64,000 nucleotides of DNA from Octadecabacter antarcticus 307 (GTDB taxonomy: Bacteria > Pseudomonadota > Alphaproteobacteria > Rhodobacterales > Rhodobacteraceae), in contig NC_020911.1 of assembly GCF_000155675.2 (NCBI RefSeq), forward strand, positions 3,214,501-3,278,500, read 5' to 3'. Shown here in pieces: positions 36,045-44,906 of this stretch (positions are counted from its first letter, which is position 1; each line of letters starts with the position of its first letter). Below the pieces are notes generated by a model. That model was not told where the DNA came from. It was given only the letters and a program-made list of their open reading frames with translations, and ran no database searches. Position numbers and translations under genes: made by a program.

Positions 36045-37045
36045 CCAAAGCCCCAAATGCGGGCCGCAAGGTCCTAGTGTCCACAATGAAAAACGAAGGC
36101 CCTTACCTGCTGGAATGGCTAGCCTATCATAAATCCATCGGCATCGATGAATTCTGTATATTTTCAAATGATTGCACCGATGGCACCAACCTGATGCTGA
36201 ACCGGCTTGACCAGATGGGTGTTATCAAACATTTCGACAATCCGCTGGGCCCGCGCATGGACCCCCAACGCGCGGCCTATTCGCGAGCCAATAAAATGGA
36301 TTGGGTCAAGAACGCCGACTGGGTGTTGATTGTGGACGCTGATGAATTCCTGAATATCCACGTAGGTAATCGATCTGTCGACGCGTTGATTGACGCCTGT
36401 GGTGCACCTGATGCGATTTCGATCAACTGGCGTTTGATGGGCAGCCAAGGCCAATCCAAAATGTCGACCGATTTGGTGAGCGAACGTTTCACCCGTGGAT
36501 CCAGCTTCGACGATCCTGAGAACGGCCTAGTTTGGGGGTTCAAAACCCTGTTCCGCCCCGCCAAATTCAGCTTTTTCGGCGTACACCGCCCCAAATTCGA
36601 TAAAAAAGTCGAAGTCGTTGATGGCATGGTCACTTGGACCAACGCCGCGGGGCAGCCAATGGGCGACAGATACCTGCACAAAGGCTGGCGCGGCAATCAG
36701 GACAACGTCACCAATAAATTTGCGCAAGTGAACCACTACGCGATTAAATCGCGCGAAGACTTCCTACTGAAACGTCTGCGCGGCACGGCCAATTCCAAGA
36801 ACAAAGACCGTATCGACATGGAATATTGGGACAAATACGACATCAACACCCACGAGGATAAAACCATCCCGCTGGACGGTGTGCGCGCACAAATGGACGA
36901 CTGGTTGCAAGACGGCGATCTTGCGGCACTGACGCATGCCTGCGCAGACTGTTCGCAACGGGTGCTGGACTACCAGCTCACCGTGGCGGAATTTCGCACG
37001 TTCATCGACACAGGGCATTTTGCAAAGATGAAGGAAGCGACGTAA
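36041..37045 (+). CDS. glycosyltransferase family 2-like protein
   Basis: The protein (334 aa) is a paralogue of the upstream enzyme without the tail: STMKNEGPYLLEWLAYHKSI (residues 11-30), FSNDCTDGTNLMLNRL, DADEFLNIHVG. Conserved C-terminal QVNHYAIKSREDFLLKRLRG matches the sister protein and the disrupted copy at 37.8-40 kb. It overlaps the upstream gene by four bases, and its TAA shares a base with the ATG of the sulfotransferase-like gene. The three were therefore once one operon for surface or matrix polysaccharide, judging by family. Confidence 0.85.
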   Translation: MTKAPNAGRKVLVSTMKNEGPYLLEWLAYHKSIGIDEFCIFSNDCTDGTNLMLNRLDQMGVIKHFDNPLGPRMDPQRAAYSRANKMDWVKNADWVLIVDADEFLNIHVGNRSVDALIDACGAPDAISINWRLMGSQGQSKMSTDLVSERFTRGSSFDDPENGLVWGFKTLFRPAKFSFFGVHRPKFDKKVEVVDGMVTWTNAAGQPMGDRYLHKGWRGNQDNVTNKFAQVNHYAIKSREDFLLKRLRGTANSKNKDRIDMEYWDKYDINTHEDKTIPLDGVRAQMDDWLQDGDLAALTHACADCSQRVLDYQLTVAEFRTFIDTGHFAKMKEAT

Positions 37046-37740
37046 TGTCGTCTCGCTTCCTTTGTGTCGGCACCCACCATAAACCGGAACTGTCTGGATG
37101 CGCCGCGTCCTGCATGAGATAAAGCGCGACCAAGACGTACCCCTGATGCAGTGCAACCGCGCCGCCAAGTTGGAAAAGGCCGCAAAAACCGGCCCCCAGA
37201 TCATCGTGAGTTGGCAAAGTACGTTTCCCGCAGAACTGCGCGCCTTGCCCCATGCCCGCTTTTTGCATTTGATTCGTGATCCGCGAGACGTTCTTTTGTC
37301 GGGCATGCGTTACCATCGCAAAGCCCCGCTCGGGCGCGAAAAATTCCTTGCGGAAAAGCGGGATGATCTTGGCGGGCGCACTTATCAGGGCCACTTGAAC
37401 GGGCTCCCAACTGACATGGACCATTATCTGTTCGAAACGCACAGCAAACACGCCCAAAGCGTGTTCGAAATGCTGGCATGGGGTCGCTCGGGTGCAAGCA
37501 CGGTTGACTTGCGATATGAAGACCTGAGCACAGATGTCTACTGTGTACAGCTTCGCGAAATTCTTAATAACTTCGCCATCAAGGGCATCTATATTGATCG
37601 CGCATGCCATGGTTTCTAGCTGCACAGCCTTTTTGGTGGCGTCGCCAAAGAATAGTATTCCGACTCGCATCATGCGTTGTACAAGGCATCAGGATAAGTT
37701 GCACAGCAGAAAAAGAAACGCGCCACCCGCTGGCTGAGAT
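37045..37740 (+). pseudogene. sulfotransferase-like gene, frameshifted in the PAPS loop
   Basis: The reading starts MSSRFLCVGTHHK at the ATG overlapping the previous stop. The frame is lost in the 5'-phosphosulfate loop: the sequence continues TGTVWMRRVLHEI in the +1 frame, as if one A of AAAA were deleted. The rest is clear (FLHLIRDPRDVLLSGMRYHR, VDLRYEDLS). Further lesions follow: a TAG after ACHGF (37617-37619) and damage in the 3' part (LHSLFGGVAK...). It would have been a PAPS-dependent sulfotransferase of a polysaccharide or lipid. Restarting at the ATG at 37098 would give a protein without the PAPS loop. Confidence 0.75.
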
Positions 37741-38162
37741 TAACACAAATCAATAGGGTTCCGCATGCAAAACACTACTCTTTGCGAATAAATATAATGG
37801 GTTACCAAGCGTTCCAAGACTGTCGCTAATCAGACGTAGCACTTGGGATAATGCCTCGATTATCGCGCTGGTGACGCCGCACACGTCGATATAACTTACT
37901 GCTTTCAGACCCATCCAGAAGCTTCGCAATACGGTCTTTGTGATGCTTCACGGCACTGATATGTAACGCGTCCAATTCGGGGTCATTGCGCAATTCCGCC
38001 ACGGCCTGCGAGACGCGATCAGACCAACGCTGAATGCGAGTGTCATGGACATCGTTGTGATTGTACTTTCGCCAGTACTTCACATCTGCGGCGCGGTCTT
38101 TGTGATTGGCATTTCCTCGGTCAGCCTGCACCAGAAAACTTTCAGCAGATTTGATCGCATAA

Positions 38163-39325
38163 GGCTTATCCCTTTTAGTCTGGTTGCCCCACATGTTGAC
38201 GCGGCGCAGAACCTCGCCCTTGTGGCTTGAGAGGCGGATCGGATCAGTTTGTAACATCTGGTGGGTTTATGGGGCGTGGCTTTTGCCGTGAACAAGGGCC
38301 TTCAGGCGCGCTGTTCAACAAAATCACGATATGTCGCTGGGCCAATACCAACACCGATCCCCAGCAGCGTGTCGAAGGCGCTTCGCATGTGTCGCCGTCG
38401 GTTCCAGCGGAACACAAATTCGTCGAGATAGCGTTGCAGATGGCATTTTCTGAGGCCGTGGAAGACGCCTTTTGCCCACGTTTTTAGGTTGGAGAACACG
38501 CGGTGGACCCAGTGGAGTATGTCATGTGCCTTCTTGCCGCTGACGACCTTCGCCTCATGCGTGTTTGCAGGGGGATTTTCGTAACCTAGCCAGCCATCCG
38601 TGATGACGTGAGCGCCAGGCTCTACAGCCTGACCAATGAACCCGTGTAGCGTCTTTGATGCGCCGTCGGGAATGTGTTTCATCCTGATACGGCGCGGATG
38701 TCCGTCTCTTGATAACTCGACGGCGCAGACGACAAACATCTTTCCGACCGGGCTCCGCCCACCCTTTGGCCGGTCCTCGGGATCATGCCGGGACCGGAAC
38801 GGAATCTCTGTTTCATCGATCTCGACAAGGTCTTTCAGGGGGTTGCGGTCAGGGTTGACCATCGACCGCCGCAGCTTTTGCAAGAGGAGCCACGCCGTCT
38901 TGTAGCTGCCAAGGCCAAGTTGCGCCTGAAGTTGCAGCGCTGACATGCCGTTGGAATGGCTGGTGATGATGTGCGCGGCAAGAAACCAAATTCGCAACGG
39001 CAAATGGCTGCTGTGCATCACCGTGCCAGCCGTCACGGATGTCTGCCGTGCGCAACCGGCACATTCCCAAGTCGCGCGATTTCGCTTTAACGGCCAGCCC
39101 TTGCAGGTGCCACAGGAAGGACACACAAAGCCCTCAGGCCAACGATGTTCCGCCAGATAATGCGAACACGCTTCCTCATCAGAAAACCTGGCGTCGAACG
39201 CCGGGCGGGACATGGGTTTGTCGTTTTTCCATCTGGCTGGCATGGGTAGAACAATACAAGAACATTGTAGATTGGCAAGCCGCTTCACACTACATCAGGT
39301 GCCGCCGGAGCAAAGGGGATAAGCC
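38163..39325 (-). mobile_element. IS1595-family insertion sequence
   Basis: 1163 bp with inverted ends GGCTTATCCC (38163) and GGGATAAGCC (39325). TTTGATCGCATAA stands on both sides (38150-38162 and 39326-39338), a 13-base target duplication. If the ends are AAGG...CCTT instead, the duplication is TGATCGCAT (9 bases). The duplicated bases are part of the interrupted glycosyltransferase (..NHYAIK..), so the insertion is dated to after that gene existed. No palindromic inserts are present in it. Confidence 0.88.
38302..39213 (-). CDS. IS1595-family (ISXO2-like) transposase
   Basis: The protein (303 aa from MSRPAFDARFSDEEACSHYL) has an N-terminal zinc ribbon (CPSCGTCKGW ... WECAGCARQTS, C-x2-C twice). 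The ISXO2-like DDE domain has VEIDETEIPFRSRHD, VITDGWLGYENPP, and HWVHRVFSNLKTWAKGVFHG. The frame is intact and the element ends are intact, so it may still be active. Upstream ATGs at 39243 and 39288 are also in frame; the ribosome site is poor for all. Confidence 0.88.
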   Translation of the reverse strand: MSRPAFDARFSDEEACSHYLAEHRWPEGFVCPSCGTCKGWPLKRNRATWECAGCARQTSVTAGTVMHSSHLPLRIWFLAAHIITSHSNGMSALQLQAQLGLGSYKTAWLLLQKLRRSMVNPDRNPLKDLVEIDETEIPFRSRHDPEDRPKGGRSPVGKMFVVCAVELSRDGHPRRIRMKHIPDGASKTLHGFIGQAVEPGAHVITDGWLGYENPPANTHEAKVVSGKKAHDILHWVHRVFSNLKTWAKGVFHGLRKCHLQRYLDEFVFRWNRRRHMRSAFDTLLGIGVGIGPATYRDFVEQRA

Positions 39326-40114
39326 TTTGATCGCATAATGGTTCAACTGCACCAGATCGAACCCAAAATCAGGCGCTAAAAGCGATTTTACATCTTCGCA
39401 CAGCATTTTTTTGTCTAAAGGAACACCGCTGCCATTTACATATTTAACACCAGCTAGGTTCTGTTTCTCTATGTTAGGCGAATGATTGGCAAAGTATGAC
39501 GCATTTGCGGATTTATGGGTTAGTGTCTTTGTGCCGCGCTTCTCCTCTTTGACGTTGTAACTACCGAAATAGTTACAGCCATATTCAAACTGGCCGATCA
39601 CCAATTTATCATAATACGTGTTCAGACCGCATGATCCAAAATCCTGTTGGCTCATTGTGATGACGTTCGCACCGTCCACAGCCGAAAATAAATCGTGCAA
39701 TGTTCCGTCACCGACATTTATACAAATAAATTCATCCACATCAAAGTTCACCACCCAATCAGACCTTTTCAGGCGCGCCGGCGTGTTCACATAACGTATT
39801 ACCTGCCAATGGTGGTGCGATTTTTTGTTAAAAACAGAAGGGTTTGTTAAATGCCGCACGATTCCTAATTCATCCAGACGTTCCGGTATTATATCGGTCC
39901 CGTCCGTGCAATCGTTGCTGAAAACGATCATGTCGTTGATGCCGATCAACTAGTGATACGCAATCCATTCCAGAATAAACGGCGCTTCGTCTTTCATTGG
40001 TGTGATGGATGTGATGCGCATGCAGGAACCTTAAAATTGCTCTCTTTTTTTTGCACAACGGGATACCGAAACAAAGGGCACGGTTTGCGCCGCGCCCGTA
40101 TTGCTGTGACTAAG

Positions 40115-40654
40115 TCACATATCGGGGGCGTAAAATCCGGTTCCCGTCGCGTTTTTGGCGGCCTGCGCCAAAAGATCTTGCGCGTAATGCCCAACCGACT
40201 GGAAGCACACCACTTCAAAACCTGTGTCGTGCATCCAGAATGCCGCAGCGACCTGCGCCATGCGGGTCCGCCGGAATTGCCCAACGCCAAAGCTATCAGG
40301 GTGTAAATCGACGGGGCAAAGCCGCGCCAAAACATCGCGCGCGCGCACACCCGAAACGTTAAACACTGCCCGTGCATCGGACACATCAACAGCCAGATAG
40401 TGATGCCCTACCAATACCTTATCAATCTGCGCCACGTTTTGTGCCACGTCAGCATAGGGCACAACCAACAGTAATTCATCTGGCGACATCCACGCCACAC
40501 CTGACGTCGCGTCGCCCAAAAACTGCCCCGACGTTGGCATTGCTTGCCCTGTCACAGCCTTGACTGCTTTGGTCAGCTTCGCACTGCCCAAATCGCCGCG
40601 AAGCGTGATCATTCCACACGCCGCAACGCGTGTTACCTGCGCCAAATCAGACAT
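40115..40654 (-). CDS. soxG: sarcosine oxidase subunit gamma
   Basis: Smallest catalytic-complex subunit class (179 aa), homologous to the folate-binding GcvT-like fold: VAWMSPDELLLVVPYAD (about residues 54-70), VSDARAVFNVSGVRARDVL, LARLCPVDLHPDSFGVGQ. It stabilises the heterotetrameric sarcosine oxidase. Its ATG (40654) overlaps the end of soxA by eight bases. It is last in the operon order soxB, two small genes, soxD, soxA, soxG. Confidence 0.88.
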   Translation of the reverse strand: MSDLAQVTRVAACGMITLRGDLGSAKLTKAVKAVTGQAMPTSGQFLGDATSGVAWMSPDELLLVVPYADVAQNVAQIDKVLVGHHYLAVDVSDARAVFNVSGVRARDVLARLCPVDLHPDSFGVGQFRRTRMAQVAAAFWMHDTGFEVVCFQSVGHYAQDLLAQAAKNATGTGFYAPDM

Positions 40655-43600
40655 TCTGCTTCTCCCCGGTTGGGTCATAGAAAACCGCATTCACAATCTT
40701 CGCCTGCACCCCGGTGCCGTCAATTTTCGGGAAGGTAATCACCTCACCCATCCTATCTGGTCCGTCTTTCACAAGGCCCATCGCGATACCGCGTTCCAAG
40801 TTGGCGGAATAATAGGTCGACGTGATGCGCCCTTGTGTATTGCGCTGCCCGTTCGCATTTTCACCATCCGCAACGGCGTAAGCCCCGTCCGGAATGACCG
40901 ACCCGTCGATGCTTTCAAGCCCGACCAGTTTCCAGCGGTTCGGATCAATCATGTGACTGCGCAACTGGCCACGCTTACCCAAAAAGTCTTCTTTCTTTTT
41001 GGAAATCGCCCATGACAACCCAAGGTCTTGCGGAATGACAGTACCATCCGTCTCGTCACCAATCATGATAAAGCCCTTTTCAGCACGCAAAACGTGCAGA
41101 CACTCGGTGCCGTAGGGCATCACGCCGAACTCCTGCCCTGCCGCAAACAGCGCCTCCCAGAACGCAGCACCTTCGCTGGCTTTCACCGCGATTTCGTAGG
41201 ACAATTCACCAGAGAACGAGATGCGATAAGCGCGGCAGTCAAAGCCGCCAATCATCCCATCTCGCCATTGCATGAACGGCAACGCCTCAGCGCTCAAATC
41301 CATCCCTCCAAGCTTTTCCAGAACATTGCGTGCGTTCGGTCCAACCACCGCGACCTGCGCGTATTGCTCGGTCACATTGGCGACGTAGACGTCCCAGTCC
41401 CACCATTCGGTTTGCAACCATTCTTCCATATGCGCATGCACCGTGTCCGCGCCTCCCGTAGTCGTGTGGCACAGCCATGTGTTGTCATCGATGCGTGCAA
41501 CCACACCATCGTCGCTCAGGAACCCGTTTTCACCGCACATCAAACCGTAGCGGCATTTTCCGATGGGCAGCGTCGACATCATGTTGGTGTACATCATATC
41601 AAGGAATTTGCCCGCATCGGAGCCTTTGACAATCAGCTTACCCAGCGTAGATGCATCCAGCAGACCAAGGTTTTCGCGGGTGTTCTTGACCTCACGATTG
41701 ACCGCGTCCTCGATGCTCTCCTCGCCGCGCTGATAGGTGTAGACACGACGCCACTGGCCCACAGGTTCCCAGTAGGCCCCGTTCTTGTCGGACCATTCAT
41801 GCATCGGTGTTTTGCGCACTGGCTGGAACAAGTCGCCACGTGCTTCGCCCCCAATGGAACCCAGCGAAATAGGCGTGTACGGCGGCCTATACGTCGTCGT
41901 GCCCGTCGCAGGGATCGCCTGACCTAGCGCATCCGACAACACCGCCAAGCCGTTGATATTACTCAGCTTGCCTTGATCCGTGGCCATGCCCAACGTGGTA
42001 TAACGTTTCGTGTGTTCAACGCTTTCATAGCCTTCTTGCGCGGCCAATTGCACGTCGCTGACTTTGACGTCGTTCTGATAATCCAGCCACATCTTCGAGC
42101 GTAATTTGTACCCAGCACCCTGTGGCATAATCCAGACCGGCATCATCGCCGCCTCTTCTGGCGCGTCGCCTTTGGATGCTTTGCCAGCCTTGCCCGTGGC
42201 CCCCGCCAACTTTGCTGCAGCAGCACCCGCATCATGGCCACCCGCAAGGCAATCACGGGTGGTCATCGCGCCATGCGCAATGCCCGCAGTTGACACAAAA
42301 CCGGTGCCATCAGCGCCCAAAGGCGGGCGGGATGGATCGGGGCGGAAATGGCTATGCCCCTCGTCCCAGATCAATTTACCACCGCAATGGGACCACAGGT
42401 GCACCACAGGCGACCAACCGCCGGACATCGCCACGACGTCGCAGTCGATTTCTTCCAACACACCGCCGTCCTCGCCCGCTTGCGAACAGATCGCCACGCC
42501 AGTGACGCGCTTGCCACCGTGAACGGAACTGATGGCTTTGCCGTATAAAATTCGAATGCCAAGTGCGGCTGCCTGGCTCGCCAGCGGTCCAGCCACCATG
42601 CGCGCGTCAATGATCACCGGAACATCCAGCCCCGCCTGTTTCATCGCAATCGCAGTGCGGTAGGCATCGTCGTTATTGGTGACAACAACGGTGCGATCCC
42701 CAACAGACGTGCCAAAATTTACCGCATAATCGCGAACCGCAGATGCCAGCATAACGCCCGGAATATCGTTTCCTGCGAATGACAGTGGCCGTTCAATCGC
42801 ACCAGTAGCAGTCACGATCTGACGCGCACGAATGCGCCACAACCGATGCCGGGGTCCGGTTTTTTCGCTCAAATGGTCGGTCAAACGTTCGTAGGCCAAC
42901 GCATAGCCGTGATCATAGACACCAGCGCCCATGCAGCGGGCCACTACCGTGACATTATCCATTTTATCAATCGCTTGCAGGGCGTCTTTCACCCATGTAT
43001 CCGCGTCTAACCCATCAATCTGGGCACCATCAACCGGCGCGCGACCACCCCAATGGGCGGTTTGTTCAACCAACAGAACCCGTGCACCAGCACGACCCGC
43101 AGCCAATGCCGCAGACAGTCCCGCGATACCGCCGCCAACGACCATCACATCCACATGGGCATAAAAATGTTCGTAGATATCCGCATCGCGATCTTTCGGG
43201 GCTTTGCCCAGACCTGCGGCGTGGCGAATGATCGGTTCATAGACGTGCTTCCACATCGGGCGCGGATGGATGAACATTTTGTAATAGAATCCAGCGGGCA
43301 TAAAGCGCGCCAGTTTGGCGTTCACAGCGCCCACGTCAAATCCCAACGATGGCCAGTGGTTTTGCGATGTCGCGGTCAGCCCGTCAAATAAATCCTGCGT
43401 CGTCACCCGTTGGTTGGGTTCAAAATGCCCACCAACGCCCAGATTAACCAAACCGTTGGGCTCTTCAGCGCCAGACGCCACAATGCCGCGCGGACGGTGG
43501 TATTTGAACGACCGACCGACCAGCATTTGATCATTGGCAAGCAGGGCCGACGCAAGCGTGTCGCCTTCAAACCCATGCATCGTTTTGCCGTTGAACGTGA

Positions 43601-43670
43601 AGCTTACGGTGCGTTCGCGGTCGACCAGACGCCCACCCTCGAAAACAGTTTTTCCCAGACGCGTGCTCAT
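40647..43670 (-). CDS. soxA: sarcosine oxidase subunit alpha
   Basis: Large subunit (1007 aa) of the heterotetrameric enzyme that oxidises sarcosine to glycine and passes the methyl group to tetrahydrofolate. It has an N-terminal ferredoxin-like part (residues 10-90) and an NAD/FAD-binding Rossmann fold with VVGGGIAGLSAALAAGRAGA (about 155-175). The C-terminal GcvT-like folate domain spans about 600-1000 (GLLDASTLGKLIVKG; ISFSGELSYEIAV; PYGTECLHVLRAEKG). ATGA overlap with soxD couples translation. The glycine produced fits the glycine-riboswitch gene 10 kb away only by theme. Confidence 0.93.
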   Translation of the reverse strand: MSTRLGKTVFEGGRLVDRERTVSFTFNGKTMHGFEGDTLASALLANDQMLVGRSFKYHRPRGIVASGAEEPNGLVNLGVGGHFEPNQRVTTQDLFDGLTATSQNHWPSLGFDVGAVNAKLARFMPAGFYYKMFIHPRPMWKHVYEPIIRHAAGLGKAPKDRDADIYEHFYAHVDVMVVGGGIAGLSAALAAGRAGARVLLVEQTAHWGGRAPVDGAQIDGLDADTWVKDALQAIDKMDNVTVVARCMGAGVYDHGYALAYERLTDHLSEKTGPRHRLWRIRARQIVTATGAIERPLSFAGNDIPGVMLASAVRDYAVNFGTSVGDRTVVVTNNDDAYRTAIAMKQAGLDVPVIIDARMVAGPLASQAAALGIRILYGKAISSVHGGKRVTGVAICSQAGEDGGVLEEIDCDVVAMSGGWSPVVHLWSHCGGKLIWDEGHSHFRPDPSRPPLGADGTGFVSTAGIAHGAMTTRDCLAGGHDAGAAAAKLAGATGKAGKASKGDAPEEAAMMPVWIMPQGAGYKLRSKMWLDYQNDVKVSDVQLAAQEGYESVEHTKRYTTLGMATDQGKLSNINGLAVLSDALGQAIPATGTTTYRPPYTPISLGSIGGEARGDLFQPVRKTPMHEWSDKNGAYWEPVGQWRRVYTYQRGEESIEDAVNREVKNTRENLGLLDASTLGKLIVKGSDAGKFLDMMYTNMMSTLPIGKCRYGLMCGENGFLSDDGVVARIDDNTWLCHTTTGGADTVHAHMEEWLQTEWWDWDVYVANVTEQYAQVAVVGPNARNVLEKLGGMDLSAEALPFMQWRDGMIGGFDCRAYRISFSGELSYEIAVKASEGAAFWEALFAAGQEFGVMPYGTECLHVLRAEKGFIMIGDETDGTVIPQDLGLSWAISKKKEDFLGKRGQLRSHMIDPNRWKLVGLESIDGSVIPDGAYAVADGENANGQRNTQGRITSTYYSANLERGIAMGLVKDGPDRMGEVITFPKIDGTGVQAKIVNAVFYDPTGEKQNV

Positions 43671-44008
43671 GTCGCTGCTCCCCCAAATTCGCGCCAGCTC
43701 CAATCGGGACGCTTGGCTTTGATCTTATCCACCAACTCTTTGGGTGGCTCCAACGTCTGTGCTGAATAGGTACCAAAGACCTCTAATGTCATTGTGCAGC
43801 GCGCCGCATGGAACCACTTGCCGCAGCCAAAGCTGTGCCGCCAGCGTTCCAGATGCACCCCTTTCGGGTTTTCGCGCATGAACAGATAACCCTCAAAGGC
43901 CGCGTCGTCCGACCCCGGCCCAAAGCGTTTCAAATGCGCTTCGCCGCCCGCATGCAGTTCGGTTTCGTCGGCGTGAACCCCGCAATAGGGGCATTCAAAA
44001 ATCAGCAT
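43667..44008 (-). CDS. soxD: sarcosine oxidase subunit delta
   Basis: Zinc-binding small subunit (113 aa). Zinc ligands are in FECPYCGVHADETEL (Cys6, Cys9, His12) and downstream at HSFGCGKWFHAARC. It helps hold the complex together. The ATG at 44008 follows GGAGGTCCGCCC. Its stop overlaps the soxA start. Confidence 0.92.
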   Translation of the reverse strand: MLIFECPYCGVHADETELHAGGEAHLKRFGPGSDDAAFEGYLFMRENPKGVHLERWRHSFGCGKWFHAARCTMTLEVFGTYSAQTLEPPKELVDKIKAKRPDWSWREFGGAAT

Positions 44009-44155
44009 GGGCGGACCTCCGTAACGGAGGCATGGCCCCCAAGTTCAGAATGATGGGGCGGGGTCGTGGATAGAACCGGAATCGGGGCAGCGGACACACC
44101 TAAGCGGGCGAAGATTGCGCCTCGCCCGACAGCTATTGTCCGTGAGAGATGTCTT

Positions 44156-44368
44156 TTATTCGGTTGGCACCGCTTGGGTCGTTGGTGCAATAGCACTTGG
44201 GTCTTGCTCAAGTGGCACACCTGCCCCGCCAAAGACGGCGTAGAGCACGACAAGCACGATGACGATGCCCACGATAATGAACCCCACACCGCCCATGCCT
44301 GTACCCGCCCCGATCGGAACCCTGTGCGACCGGTCAGGCGCCGGTTTTGAGAAATCATAGTCAGCCAT
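44156..44368 (-). CDS. small single-span membrane protein in sox operon
   Basis: 70 aa with one strongly hydrophobic helix (about residues 24-50; GGVGFIIVGIVIVLVVLYAV). It has a charged N-terminus (MADYDFSKPAPDRSHRVPIG) and a Pro/Thr-rich C-terminus. CAGGAGG precedes the ATG at 44368. It lies 150 bases upstream of soxD on the same strand. I do not recognise a family. It may be a small partner of the sox genes or an unrelated passenger. Confidence 0.6.
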   Translation of the reverse strand: MADYDFSKPAPDRSHRVPIGAGTGMGGVGFIIVGIVIVLVVLYAVFGGAGVPLEQDPSAIAPTTQAVPTE

Positions 44369-44510
44369 TTCAAGTCCTCCTGTTTGGGTGAGGACATCAT
44401 GACGGGTTCTTCGCGCGATGGAACATAGGCGGAAAACGCCGGGGTGTTTGCGCGATGGGTGGCCGAAACCCGCGATTTGCGTCGGCTGGAGTCTGCCGGA
44501 TTGTATGAAT

Positions 44511-44906
44511 TTAATAACATACTTTCCACCCCTTGCCGTCATTCCAACAGTGAAACAGGTCCCCGTAGCCCCATATCAATGTTCCCACGAGCAGCAGTAC
44601 ACCCTCAATCAGGACTACGCTCGGCACTTTCAGCTTCACGCCAATTTCTATCATTGCGACTAACGGGAACCTTAAGACTTTTCCATATTCCACGTTGGTT
44701 CCAGCATATTTTGCCTTGTCTACGAAGTAGAGCACGATCGCTGACGCAACCATAAATGAACCAAACCTCTGGAAATACTGTGGTGTCCCTTCCAAAAGCA
44801 GTAAGACCGCACGTATGGTTAAACCTACAACGAAAAAGAAACAAAAAAGGTCAAGCAGTCTTCCATTGAACTGAAAATTAAGAAAACTGAACCGAAAATC
44901 ATTCAA
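44511..44906 (-). CDS. hypothetical membrane protein in sox operon
   Basis: 131 aa with about three hydrophobic segments (residues 18-38, 47-62 and 82-105) and an aromatic-rich C-terminus (GYGDLFHCWNDGKGWKVCY). It would start at TTG (44906), overlapping the soxB TGA by two bases. The sequence is richer in A and T than the sox genes, which suggests later acquisition. I do not recognise a family. Confidence 0.5.
   Translation of the reverse strand: MNDFRFSFLNFQFNGRLLDLFCFFFVVGLTIRAVLLLLEGTPQYFQRFGSFMVASAIVLYFVDKAKYAGTNVEYGKVLRFPLVAMIEIGVKLKVPSVVLIEGVLLLVGTLIWGYGDLFHCWNDGKGWKVCY

Larger units (their letters stand above)
37826..40021 (-). pseudogene. third glycosyltransferase, killed by nonsense codon and IS1595 insertion
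   Basis: On the minus strand the gene begins MRITSITPMKDEAPFILEWI at 40021. It hits TAG (AAG in the sisters, ...WIAYH * LIGINDMIVFSNDCTDGTD), continues DVDEFICINVGDG to QLNHYAIK, and is broken by an IS at 39325. It resumes beyond the IS at 38162 with AIKSAESFLVQADRGNANHK and ends at 37826. It is a paralogue of the two enzymes at 34.3-37.0 kb but lies on the other strand. Two independent lesions show it is not expressed as one protein. Confidence 0.88.
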
